This document shows positions 1 through 5,833 of a DNA stretch of 5,952 nt, in pieces; the first letter of the stretch is position 1, and the number at the start of each line of letters is the position of its first letter. The stretch spans positions 666 through 6,617 of the forward strand of contig MEQV01000081.1 of NCBI GenBank assembly GCA_001770355.1, given 5' to 3'. The notes under the pieces were generated by a model. The model saw only the letters and a program-made list of their open reading frames with translations, was not told the origin of the DNA and made no database searches. Source of the stretch: Betaproteobacteria bacterium RIFCSPLOWO2_02_FULL_62_17 (GTDB lineage Bacteria > Pseudomonadota > Gammaproteobacteria > Burkholderiales > SG8-39). The position numbers and the translations under genes are program-made.

Positions 1-291
1 TCCGAACAGGACCACGCGGGGCCGCAGTTCTTCCACCAGCTTGCGAACCAATGCGAGTCGTGCCTCGGGATGGTAATTGGCGTGAAGGGCGGAATCAGCC
101 ACCCGGACTTCGTCGACGCAGCGGCTCAACCCGGCCGCAGCCGCATCGATGCCGTGCCCCGCGAGCAGGCATACCAGCTTGCCACCCCAGTGCCCGCACA
201 ATTCGGCGCCAAGCGCGATCAGCCGCGCGTTCGCCGCTTCGGTCTGCCCCGCGCCGGTCTCGCAAACCAGCAGGATGTTGGTATCAGTCAT
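1..291 (-). CDS. etfA: Electron transfer flavoprotein alpha subunit, N-terminal part (cut by window edge)
   Basis: Partial gene: 97 codons from the ATG at 291-289 to the window edge, still open. The product begins MTDTNILLVCETGAGQ and ends at a hydrophobic beta strand, RPRVVLFG, typical of the N-terminal alpha/beta domain of ETF alpha (family about 310-320 residues). The FAD-binding C-terminal domain lies outside the window. ETF alpha pairs with ETF beta and carries electrons from acyl-CoA dehydrogenases toward the quinone pool through ETF:quinone oxidoreductase. The start overlaps the etfB stop by 8 bp (ATGACTGA, 291-284), and a purine-rich Shine-Dalgarno (GAGGGGG, 307-301) lies 9 nt upstream, so the two subunits are probably translationally coupled. 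Identification rests on the fold pattern plus the adjacent, clear ETF beta gene; the alpha signature motif itself is not visible here. Confidence 0.87.
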   Translation of the reverse strand, partial: MTDTNILLVCETGAGQTEAANARLIALGAELCGHWGGKLVCLLAGHGIDAAAAGLSRCVDEVRVADSALHANYHPEARLALVRKLVEELRPRVVLFG

Positions 292-1081
292 AGCAGACAA
301 CCCCCTCTTCCGCCAGCCTCTTGACCAATTTGCGCGCCGCTTCCTCGGGCGAACCGTCGATCAATTCGCATCTGCCGCTGTCTTCGGGATACGACAGCTT
401 GAGCACATGCAGCCGTCCGCCGCCTGCTGGCTTCCGCGGTGCAACCGCGAGGGTATCGGCTGGGACCGATTCGATCCTACGGGACCTGGCCTTGACGATC
501 GCCATGACCGGCGTGTAGCGCAACGGCCGGATGCCGAACTGAATGGTGAGAAGACACGGCAGGTCGATTTCAAGTTCCTCTTTGAAGCCGCCGCCCAGTT
601 CACGGATGACGGTCGCGACTTTCGCGCCCGGGTCCGCGCGGATTTCCGTGACCGCCGTGATGACAGGTATCCCCAGAACTTCCGCCAGGCCGATGCCAAA
701 CTGCCCCTGCAGGTCGTCTTCGGCCTGGATGCCGGCGAATACCATGTCGAAGTCCAGCTTCTTCACGATCTCCGCCGCGGCGAGCACGTTGAAGGCCGGA
801 TCGAGTCCGCGGGACGCCTCATCGACCACGTGGATGGCCAGGTCGACGCCTTTTGCATAGGCGACGTGGAGCGCTTCCTTGGCGCGGCCCGGTCCCAGTG
901 TGATGGCCGTCACGCTGCCCTGGTGGAGGGAGCGCTGATGCAGGGCCTCCTCGATCCCATAGAGATCCGCCTCGCTGACCTCGTAGGCGAGACCGCCCTC
1001 TTCGATGCCCATCCCGGACGCCATCAGTCTGGGCGTGACCGCGGACGACGGCACATGCTTGACGAAGCTCACTATCCTCAC
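284..1081 (-). CDS. etfB: Electron transfer flavoprotein beta subunit
   Basis: 265 residues, close to the usual 250-265 for ETF beta/FixA. It starts MRIVSFVKHVP, as the family does. The AMP/nucleotide loop is visible around residues 119-139 (QAEDDLQGQFGIGLAEVLGI), although the usual DTGQ core reads DLQGQ here. The ETF beta signature region spans about 157-181 (VIRELGGGFKEELEIDLPCL). The C-terminus is the common helix-rich tail with LIDGSPEEAARKLVKRL (240-256). The start codon is GTG (1081-1079), chosen because a very strong Shine-Dalgarno, AGGAGGGGG, sits 7 nt upstream at 1097-1089. The gene is first in a unit with etfA and diverges from the Bug gene. With ETF alpha it should act as a soluble electron carrier for an acyl-CoA dehydrogenase that is not in this window. 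Whether this is an ordinary or a bifurcating ETF cannot be told. Confidence 0.93.
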   Translation of the reverse strand: MRIVSFVKHVPSSAVTPRLMASGMGIEEGGLAYEVSEADLYGIEEALHQRSLHQGSVTAITLGPGRAKEALHVAYAKGVDLAIHVVDEASRGLDPAFNVLAAAEIVKKLDFDMVFAGIQAEDDLQGQFGIGLAEVLGIPVITAVTEIRADPGAKVATVIRELGGGFKEELEIDLPCLLTIQFGIRPLRYTPVMAIVKARSRRIESVPADTLAVAPRKPAGGGRLHVLKLSYPEDSGRCELIDGSPEEAARKLVKRLAEEGVVCYD

Positions 1082-1088
1082 AGCGATT

Positions 1089-1097
1089 CCCCCTCCT
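1089..1097 (-). promoter_or_regulatory. Strong ribosome binding site that fixes the GTG start of etfB
   Basis: On the minus strand this reads AGGAGGGGG, followed by a 7-nt spacer and GTG at 1081. It is the best Shine-Dalgarno in the window and supports GTG rather than a downstream codon as the etfB start. Confidence 0.75.
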
Positions 1098-1150
1098 GGG
1101 CGAGTTGTGTATGCTGGCGGGCACGATGGGCCAGAAGCGCGATGGATCTA

Positions 1151-1164
1151 TTGATTCAGATCAA
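1151..1164. promoter_or_regulatory. Perfect FNR/Anr-type binding site (TTGAT-N4-ATCAA)
   Basis: The sequence TTGATTCAGATCAA matches the FNR consensus TTGAT-N4-ATCAA at all ten defined positions. FNR, Anr and close CRP/FNR-family relatives bind this dyad to switch genes with oxygen availability. It sits in the divergent intergenic region, 59 nt from the Bug ATG and 69 nt from the etfB GTG. Its centre (1157.5) would be near -49 if TATGCT at 1195-1200 is the Bug -10, which is not the classic -41.5 position. Which gene it controls, and in which direction, is therefore unresolved. A LysR- or GntR-type operator that happens to share these bases is the main alternative, given the overlapping GATCT-N8-AGATC dyad. 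Confidence 0.6.
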
Positions 1165-1176
1165 GTCGGACGCAGC

Positions 1177-1190
1177 CCGCACATGTGCGG
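1177..1190. repeat. Perfect 14-bp palindrome, possible operator
   Basis: CCGCACATGTGCGG is a perfect dyad with no loop, 33 nt before the Bug ATG and 12 nt downstream of the FNR-type box. It lies where a promoter core or an operator for the Bug gene would be expected. The lack of a loop and of a T-run argues against a terminator. No specific regulator family can be named. Confidence 0.4.
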
Positions 1191-1223
1191 CGGGTATGCT
1201 CCACAAACCAGGATAAACGTCCC

Positions 1224-2192
1224 ATGCAAAAGCTGATTCACCTTGTCTCGATTGCGGTTTTGTCGCTCGCCGCCCCATGGGCCATTGCCCAGAGTTACCC
1301 CGCCAAACCGGTGCGCATCATCATCCCCGGTGCCGCGGGCGCGCCGCCCGACATCCTGTCGCGCGCCATGGGGCCGGCGATCAGCCAGGCGCTGGGACAG
1401 CCCTGGGTGGTGGAGAACCGCGTCGGTGCCAACGGCATCATCGGCATGGAGGCCGTCATCCGCGCGGCGCCCGATGGCTATACGCTGTCGATCACGCAGG
1501 GCGCGCCGGTTTCTCTCAATCCCTACTTCTATTCCAAGCTGCCTTATGAACCGCTGCGCGATCTCGCGCCCATCGCCAACATGGGTGTGATCGCCGCGTC
1601 AATCCTGGTGACTGCCGCGTTGCCGGTCAATTCCATGCGCGAACTGATCGACATGGCAAAAGCGAAGCCTGAGTCCCTCCTCTGGAGCACCTGGGGTCCG
1701 GGAAGTTTTTCGGATCTGTACCGCGCCTGGGCCGAGAGCGCCTTCAATGTGAAGTTCCAGGAGCTTCCCTACAAGGCACCGAGCGCGGCCTTCCTGGCGG
1801 TCGTATCCGGCGAAGCGCACGTCATGCTCAACGCCTCGGGCGCGCTGACCAGCCTGGCGAAAGCCGGAAAAATCAAGGTGCTCGCCACCATCGGCCCCAG
1901 CCGTTATCGCACCTTGCCCGACGTGCCCTCGTTCGCGGAGCTGGGTTACGACATGAATTTCCGCGGATGGGTGGGCGCCTTCGCGCCCACGGGCACTCCG
2001 CGCGACATCATTCAAAGGCTCAACGCCGAAATCAACAGGGTTCTTTCGGATTCCGCGTTTGCCGAGAAATTCCTGGTGCCCGGCTCGGTGGAATTCAAGG
2101 CCGGCACGCCAGACGAATTCGCGAAATTCCTCAAGGTGGATCGCGAACTCGCGGGCCGGCTGACCAAGCTTGCGAAAGTGAAGCCGGAATGA
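1224..2192 (+). CDS. Bug/TctC-family periplasmic solute-binding protein
   Basis: 322 residues, normal for the tripartite tricarboxylate transporter receptor (Bug) family. An N-terminal signal peptide is clear: MQK, a hydrophobic core around residues 4-19, and a likely cleavage after AIA (residue 22), so the mature protein starts QSYPAKPVR. Family marks follow: RIIIPGAAGAPPDILSR (31-47), the ligand-loop region with D43; LGQPWVVENRVGANG (57-71); APDGYTL (82-88); and LPDVPSFAELGY (231-242). These proteins bind carboxylates or other small organics in the periplasm. Most lack linked membrane components, and none (TctA/TctB) is visible here. The ATG at 1224 is preferred over an upstream in-frame GTG (1185) because it places the signal peptide at the N-terminus; AGGA (1210-1213) lies 10 nt upstream. 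It is convergent with the CoA-transferase operon, and may import that pathway's substrate or act as its sensor. The ligand is unknown. Confidence 0.92.
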   Translation: MQKLIHLVSIAVLSLAAPWAIAQSYPAKPVRIIIPGAAGAPPDILSRAMGPAISQALGQPWVVENRVGANGIIGMEAVIRAAPDGYTLSITQGAPVSLNPYFYSKLPYEPLRDLAPIANMGVIAASILVTAALPVNSMRELIDMAKAKPESLLWSTWGPGSFSDLYRAWAESAFNVKFQELPYKAPSAAFLAVVSGEAHVMLNASGALTSLAKAGKIKVLATIGPSRYRTLPDVPSFAELGYDMNFRGWVGAFAPTGTPRDIIQRLNAEINRVLSDSAFAEKFLVPGSVEFKAGTPDEFAKFLKVDRELAGRLTKLAKVKPE

Positions 2193-2218
2193 CGTTGTGG
2201 GATTCTTAGAGGCGCCCT

Positions 2219-3568
2219 TCAGGCCTTGCGATAGTCGCTATCCGGCTGTCCGATACGGTGGTTGCGCCTCATGCCCTCCAGATGCAGGGGCTGAACCTTG
2301 TTAGCCGTGACGATTTCATTTCCGATCACCTGCGACTTTTTCATTGCGTCCACTTCGGCATCCGAGTAGCCGAGCAATTTGGTGAGAACTTCGCGGTTAT
2401 GCTCACCGAGCTGAGGCGCCGGGCGCGTGATGGCAAGCGCGGCGCCGGAGAGTTTCCAGGGCCGGCCGATATAGCGCCGTTCGCCAATGCCGGCCTCCGG
2501 CGGATGCCGGACTGCCTCCAGGAAATTCCGGACGCGAAGCTGCTCGTCATGCAGCAGGTCGCGTCCGTTCTCCACCACTCCGGCCATGATGCCGGCATTC
2601 TGCAGCCGGGTCGCGAGCGCTTCGGCATGCTGGCCGGCGGTCCACGCCGACAGGTGCTCATCGACGAGCCCGCTGTACTGGATGCGCCCGCGCGCATCGG
2701 CGAGGCGCGTGTCACCGGCCCAAGCCGGCCGGCGCATTGCCTCGATCAGCGCCCGCCAGGCTTCATCCGAATCCACTGCGATGGCAATCCAGCGATCCTC
2801 CCCCGCGCATCGATAGACGTTATGCGGCGCCATGTCCGGGTTGCGGTTGCCCATGCGCCCGGCGACCTTGCCATTGGCGAAGTAATCCATGATCACCGGC
2901 CCGAGCGTGGCCGCGCCGGTCTGGTACATGGACAGGTCGATCCACTGCCCCCGCCCGGTTCTGCGGCGCCGGTGCAGACTGAGCAGCAGCGCGTATACCG
3001 CGTTCCAGCAGGCGAGGAAGTCCGTGTATGACTGCCCGATCTTGCTGGGCGGCCCGTCCTCGTAACCCGACAGCCAGCACATGCCGCTGGTGGCCTCGAG
3101 CGAGGTCGCGACGCTGCCGTACTCGCGCCACGGGCCGCTGTGGCCGTAGCCGGTGTTTGACAGCATGATGAGTTCGGGCCGGATGTCGCGCAGGGCCGCG
3201 TAATCGAGCCCGAGCTTCTTCATCACGCGCGGCGTGAAGCTCTCGGCCAGCACATCGCTCACCCGCACCAGGCGGCGGAATATCTCGATCGCCTCGGGCT
3301 TGGTGAGGTCGAGCGAGAGTCCGAGCTTGCCGCGGTTGACGGTGTTGAGGCTGCCGACCCGGTCCCAGGCTCGCTCGCCGGGAATGTTTTCCGGGAAAGG
3401 CCCATGACCGGCCATGACATCCATGCGCGTGTGCGCCTGGATTTTGATGACCTCGGCACCGAGATCGGCAAGCAGACCGGTGGCGTAGGGAACGGCAAAT
3501 ACGTGGCTGGCATCGATGACGCGAACGCCGGCAAGCGGAAGATCCTGCACTTTCATATCCCCGCTCAT
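2219..3568 (-). CDS. Class III (CaiB/BaiF/Frc-type) CoA-transferase A, with the catalytic Asp
   Basis: 449 residues; family members usually have about 380-420. The N-terminal Rossmann-like part reads PLAGVRVIDASHVFAVPYAT (11-30), then LLADLGAEVIKIQ (32-44), and NRGKLGLSLDL (78-88). The catalytic Asp is present: GQSYTDF with D183, 21 residues before TGRGQWIDLSMYQ (204-216). In this family the Asp carries the covalent acyl and CoA intermediates. LGEHNREVL (387-395) marks the usual C-terminal region; about 33 extra residues follow it, ending SDYRKA. It should move CoA from one acyl-CoA to an organic acid. The ATG at 3568 overlaps the stop of the preceding CoA-transferase by 4 bp (ATGA), and GAGGG lies just upstream, so coupling is likely; a start at M5 (3556) is possible. 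It is last in the four-gene operon. Substrate unknown. Confidence 0.93.
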   Translation of the reverse strand: MSGDMKVQDLPLAGVRVIDASHVFAVPYATGLLADLGAEVIKIQAHTRMDVMAGHGPFPENIPGERAWDRVGSLNTVNRGKLGLSLDLTKPEAIEIFRRLVRVSDVLAESFTPRVMKKLGLDYAALRDIRPELIMLSNTGYGHSGPWREYGSVATSLEATSGMCWLSGYEDGPPSKIGQSYTDFLACWNAVYALLLSLHRRRRTGRGQWIDLSMYQTGAATLGPVIMDYFANGKVAGRMGNRNPDMAPHNVYRCAGEDRWIAIAVDSDEAWRALIEAMRRPAWAGDTRLADARGRIQYSGLVDEHLSAWTAGQHAEALATRLQNAGIMAGVVENGRDLLHDEQLRVRNFLEAVRHPPEAGIGERRYIGRPWKLSGAALAITRPAPQLGEHNREVLTKLLGYSDAEVDAMKKSQVIGNEIVTANKVQPLHLEGMRRNHRIGQPDSDYRKA

Positions 3569-4767
3569 ACCACCCTCAGCTCGCGCAATCGCTCGATGTC
3601 CTGCCTGGAATGGCCCAATTCGGACAGGATTTCATCAGTGTGCTCACCCAGCAACGGCGGCCGCCTGGAAATGGCGAAGCCGCTTTCGGAAGCATCGAAA
3701 GTCTGGCCGGGATAACGCAGCCTGCCCGCGGCCGGATGATCGATCTCATGGAAGAAATGGCGCTCGGCCAGTTGCGCGCAATTGGCGAGATCCTCGGGCG
3801 TCTGCACCACCCCAAATAGGATCTTCTTCCGGTTTGCCTCCTCGAACAGCGCGAAACGCTCGTGCCGCGCCAGCGCCGCGCCGAGCAATTCATCGAGTTC
3901 TGCTGCATTGGCGATCTTGCCGCGCGCGGTGGCGAACTTCGGATCCTTGAGTTCGGGGGCGCCGACCACATCGCAGAAATCGCCCCATTCGCCGCTGCGT
4001 GGCGAATGCGCGACCACCCAGCCGTCGCGCGCGCGCGCGCAGTTGCCGAAAGCCTCGCCGACCGGGGCGCGGCGCGTCTGTGTTTCGCCCATGTAGGTGT
4101 AATAGGGAACGGTCAGCAGCAAGGTGGAAGTCAGCGCCTCGGAAATCGCCACATCCACATGCTGTCCCCTGCCCGTCGCGCCCTGCACCAGAACCGCCGC
4201 CATGGTCGGGATGCTGCCCGCGAGGCCGCCAACGTAGCCCGCCTGGAAATAACCGTGTTTCACCGGCTCGCGCTGCGCGTAGCCCGAGATCGACATCACC
4301 CCGCTCACGGCGTAGTCAATGAGGTCGTTGGCACGCCAATCGCGCCGCGGCCCGGTCTGGCCAAAATTGGAAATTGATGTGACAACCAGTTTCGGGTTGA
4401 CCGCGGACAAGGTCTTGAAATCAAGACCCAGCGAGGCCATTACCCGCGGCTCGAAGTTTTCGACCAGCACGTCCGCGTCGTGCGCCAGTTCCAGCAGGAT
4501 TTTCCGCCCCGCCTCGCTTTTCAGGTCAAGGGTGAGACTCCGCTTGTTGTAGTTGAGATAGAGAAAAGTGAGCGATTTTTCAGGATGCGGCTCCCCGCCG
4601 GCAAAGGGCGCCATGGCGCGCGACACGTCCCCCGTGACCGGCCGCTCTATCTTGATGACCTCGGCGCCCTGGTCGGCAAGCAAGCGCGCGCAATAGGGCC
4701 CGGCGATCTGGTGCCCGAGGTCGAGAACCTTGAGCCCCTCGAGCGGGCCGTCGCTACCTGCTGCCAT
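3565..4767 (-). CDS. Class III (CaiB/BaiF-type) CoA-transferase B, lacking the canonical catalytic Asp
   Basis: 400 residues, typical family length. The fold signature is intact: PLEGLKVLDLGHQIAGPYCA (8-27), LLADQGAEVIKIERP (29-43), NYNKRSLTLDL (72-82), VLVENFEPRVMASLGL (100-115), TGRGQHVDVAISEAL (198-212) and LLGEHTDEILSELG (372-385). Counting back 21 residues from TGRGQ, the spacing that reaches D183 in CoA-transferase A without gaps, gives G177 in GYFQAGYVGG; no acidic residue lies within nine residues of it. It may be a non-catalytic or differently acting subunit paired with CoA-transferase A. The start at 4767 is the only ATG and begins just before the conserved N-terminus. It overlaps the MaoC-like B gene by 14 bp and has no clear Shine-Dalgarno, so translation may depend on coupling. 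In-frame TTG codons near 4806 are poorer choices. Confidence 0.9.
   Translation of the reverse strand: MAAGSDGPLEGLKVLDLGHQIAGPYCARLLADQGAEVIKIERPVTGDVSRAMAPFAGGEPHPEKSLTFLYLNYNKRSLTLDLKSEAGRKILLELAHDADVLVENFEPRVMASLGLDFKTLSAVNPKLVVTSISNFGQTGPRRDWRANDLIDYAVSGVMSISGYAQREPVKHGYFQAGYVGGLAGSIPTMAAVLVQGATGRGQHVDVAISEALTSTLLLTVPYYTYMGETQTRRAPVGEAFGNCARARDGWVVAHSPRSGEWGDFCDVVGAPELKDPKFATARGKIANAAELDELLGAALARHERFALFEEANRKKILFGVVQTPEDLANCAQLAERHFFHEIDHPAAGRLRYPGQTFDASESGFAISRRPPLLGEHTDEILSELGHSRQDIERLRELRVV
4026..4040. repeat. Alternating CG tract inside CoA-transferase B
   Basis: Fifteen bases of uninterrupted alternating C and G, (CG)7 plus one base. On the minus strand it encodes Ala-Arg-Ala-Arg around residues 244-247. 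Such tracts can adopt Z-DNA and can slip in replication; here the reading frame is intact. Confidence 0.7.
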
Positions 4768-5248
4768 GCGCCGGGACGTAGGCTTTGAACGTGCCGACGG
4801 CAACAATGCTGTCGCCCTGCTTGACGGCCTTGGTCTCGCAGGTCACATAGTCGCGCCCGTCCTCGGTGAATTTCCTGACGATATTGCCGGTCGCAAGCAC
4901 CTCGTCCCCCGGGCGCGTCGGGTTGGTCAGCTTCACGTCAAGCGAACTCCAGCCCGATACCAGCGAACCCCATGGCAACGAGTCGGTAAGAAGTTGGCAG
5001 AGATATTGAATGGTCTGGTTGCCATCGCCGACAACACCGCCAAACATGTTCCGCCGCGAAAAATCCTCGTCGACATGCAGGTTGTTGCCCACCAGCCACT
5101 GCGTGCCTTCGATGGTGTTTGGGTCGTGATGGCCGAGAAAGTCCTGAAAACCGTTGATGTGCTCCTTGGTCACCGCAATATGCAACGGCTGCAGGGCCTC
5201 GCCTTCTTTCAAATCGGCAAAAGTTCGGTCGCGCGGGTCTTTGCTCAT
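4754..5248 (-). CDS. MaoC-like hot-dog (enoyl-CoA hydratase-type) protein B, with His but not the canonical Asp
   Basis: 164 residues, the size of a single hot-dog domain. The hydratase-2 region reads WLVGNNLHVDEDFSRRNMFG (51-70), matching the family's NPLHVDxxFA segment with H58 in place. The catalytic Asp expected five residues before that His is Val (V53). An insertion of about a dozen residues follows FLGHHDPN (37-44), where D42 could be a displaced acid. The C-terminal half shows normal hot-dog features: SSLDVKLTNPTRPGDEVLAT (101-120) and DYVTCETKAVKQGDSIVAVG (133-152). Expected role: hydration or dehydration of an enoyl-CoA, probably together with MaoC-like A encoded just upstream. The start at 5248 is supported by AGGAG (5261-5257) 8 nt before the ATG; the frame stays open farther upstream but without hot-dog-like sequence. 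Function inferred from family; substrate unknown. Confidence 0.85.
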   Translation of the reverse strand: MSKDPRDRTFADLKEGEALQPLHIAVTKEHINGFQDFLGHHDPNTIEGTQWLVGNNLHVDEDFSRRNMFGGVVGDGNQTIQYLCQLLTDSLPWGSLVSGWSSLDVKLTNPTRPGDEVLATGNIVRKFTEDGRDYVTCETKAVKQGDSIVAVGTFKAYVPAHGSR

Positions 5249-5256
5249 GAATTGCG

Positions 5257-5261
5257 CTCCT
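5257..5261 (-). promoter_or_regulatory. Ribosome binding site fixing the start of MaoC-like B
   Basis: AGGAG on the minus strand, 8 nt before the ATG at 5248. It decides the start, because the open frame continues about 71 codons upstream into the preceding gene. It lies in the 49-nt gap between the two MaoC-like genes, which shows no terminator. Confidence 0.7.
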
Positions 5262-5297
5262 GTCGAATAATCGGTCTTTGTCCGCGAGCCCTTGCGC

Positions 5298-5786
5298 TCA
5301 GCGCGACTTGTCCTCGGGCTTGGCGCCTTCCCAGCAATTGGTGGAGCGGTACTCCATGACCTTCTCGCCATGCTGATTGCGCGCGGTGATCGTCCACACC
5401 ACGTACTTGCGGCCGCGCTTCTCGAATTTTTCGCCGAGCCTGGTTTCGCTGGTAATGACATCCCCCGGTTTCATCGGCGCGAAGAACTGGCATTCCCAGC
5501 GCGCAAAAGGCGTCGGCCGCACCGGGTGCGAGTAGCCCTTTTCCCTGATGATCACGGAGCGGCGCGTCGGCGCCACGCGCATCGCCATCGAGATCGGCAC
5601 CGCGGTGCTGTCCATGCCTTTCGATTTCGCGAAAGCCGCGTCGCTGTAGAGCGGATTCCCGTCCCCCGATGTCGTCACATACAGGTCGATGCGTGACTGC
5701 TCCACGCGAATGTCGGCCGGTGGAATGGTGTCGCCCACTTCCGCGGCGGCCCACTCGTACACCGGTGTGCCGGTCTCGTTCGCCAT
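5298..5786 (-). CDS. MaoC-like hot-dog (enoyl-CoA hydratase-type) protein A, with Asp but Tyr in place of His
   Basis: 162 residues, one hot-dog domain, first gene of the four-gene operon. The hydratase-2 motif is easily seen at 40-52 (SGDGNPLYSDAAF): D42, N44 and P45 match the consensus GDxNPxHxD, but the catalytic His position is Tyr (Y47). It continues into KSKGMDSTAVPISMAMRVAP (54-73), and the C-terminal half has FFAPMKPGDVITSET (101-115) and KYVVWTITARNQHGEKVMEY (127-146), normal for MaoC-like folds. It probably forms a heteromer with MaoC-like B, which keeps the His. The ATG at 5786 is chosen because GGGAG (5798-5794) lies 7 nt upstream and the family N-terminus follows; an extension to 5876 reads as non-family sequence. 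Whether the subunit is catalytic, structural or part of a shared site is not known. Confidence 0.86.
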   Translation of the reverse strand: MANETGTPVYEWAAAEVGDTIPPADIRVEQSRIDLYVTTSGDGNPLYSDAAFAKSKGMDSTAVPISMAMRVAPTRRSVIIREKGYSHPVRPTPFARWECQFFAPMKPGDVITSETRLGEKFEKRGRKYVVWTITARNQHGEKVMEYRSTNCWEGAKPEDKSR

Positions 5787-5793
5787 ATCAATA

Positions 5794-5798
5794 CTCCC
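5794..5798 (-). promoter_or_regulatory. Ribosome binding site fixing the start of MaoC-like A
   Basis: GGGAG on the minus strand, 7 nt before the ATG at 5786. It supports this start over an in-frame codon 30 codons upstream. Confidence 0.65.
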
Positions 5799-5833
5799 GG
5801 GGGATTGCACGAATTTCTGAATTATCCAGGATC

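Larger units (their letters stand above)
1082..1223. promoter_or_regulatory. Divergent intergenic regulatory region between etfB and the Bug gene
   Basis: These 142 nt separate the divergent starts of etfB (1081, minus) and the Bug-family gene (1224, plus), so both promoters should lie here. Two perfect dyads are visible: an FNR-type box at 1151-1164 and a 14-bp palindrome at 1177-1190. A second imperfectly placed dyad, GATCT-N8-AGATC (1145-1162), overlaps the FNR-type box. No convincing sigma-70 -35/-10 pair was found on either strand. The nearest -10-like hexamer for the Bug gene is TATGCT (1195-1200, 4 of 6 matches), without a good -35. The region has no credible coding content; the plus-strand reading frame through it is only an upstream extension of the Bug frame. 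Confidence 0.6.

Noticed and set aside
149..1216. Long plus-strand open frame (355 codons) antisense to etfBA
   Set aside because: It lies opposite well-supported etfB and etfA, shows no recognisable domain, and is the sort of antisense open frame that high-GC codon use creates.
1185..1223. Upstream GTG start for the Bug-family protein
   Set aside because: It would put 13 charged and polar residues before the signal peptide and would run through the 14-bp palindrome; the ATG at 1224 gives a normal signal peptide.
2193..2242. Possible bidirectional terminator between the convergent Bug and CoA-transferase A genes
   Set aside because: The 26-nt gap has no stem with a T-run. The only small hairpin (GATAG-TCG-CTATC, 2230-2242) is 5 bp, lies inside the CoA-transferase coding region and lacks a T tract.
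2258..3031. Plus-strand open frame (257 codons) antisense to CoA-transferase A
   Set aside because: Antisense to a clear enzyme gene, no family features, no convincing ribosome binding site; judged a shadow.
4411..4422. TTGAAATCAA dyad resembling an FNR-type site
   Set aside because: The spacing between half-sites is wrong and it lies deep inside the coding sequence of CoA-transferase B.
4730..5359. Plus-strand open frame (209 codons) across the MaoC-like B gene
   Set aside because: Antisense to MaoC-like B and overlapping both its neighbours; no family features. Shadow of GC-rich coding sequence.
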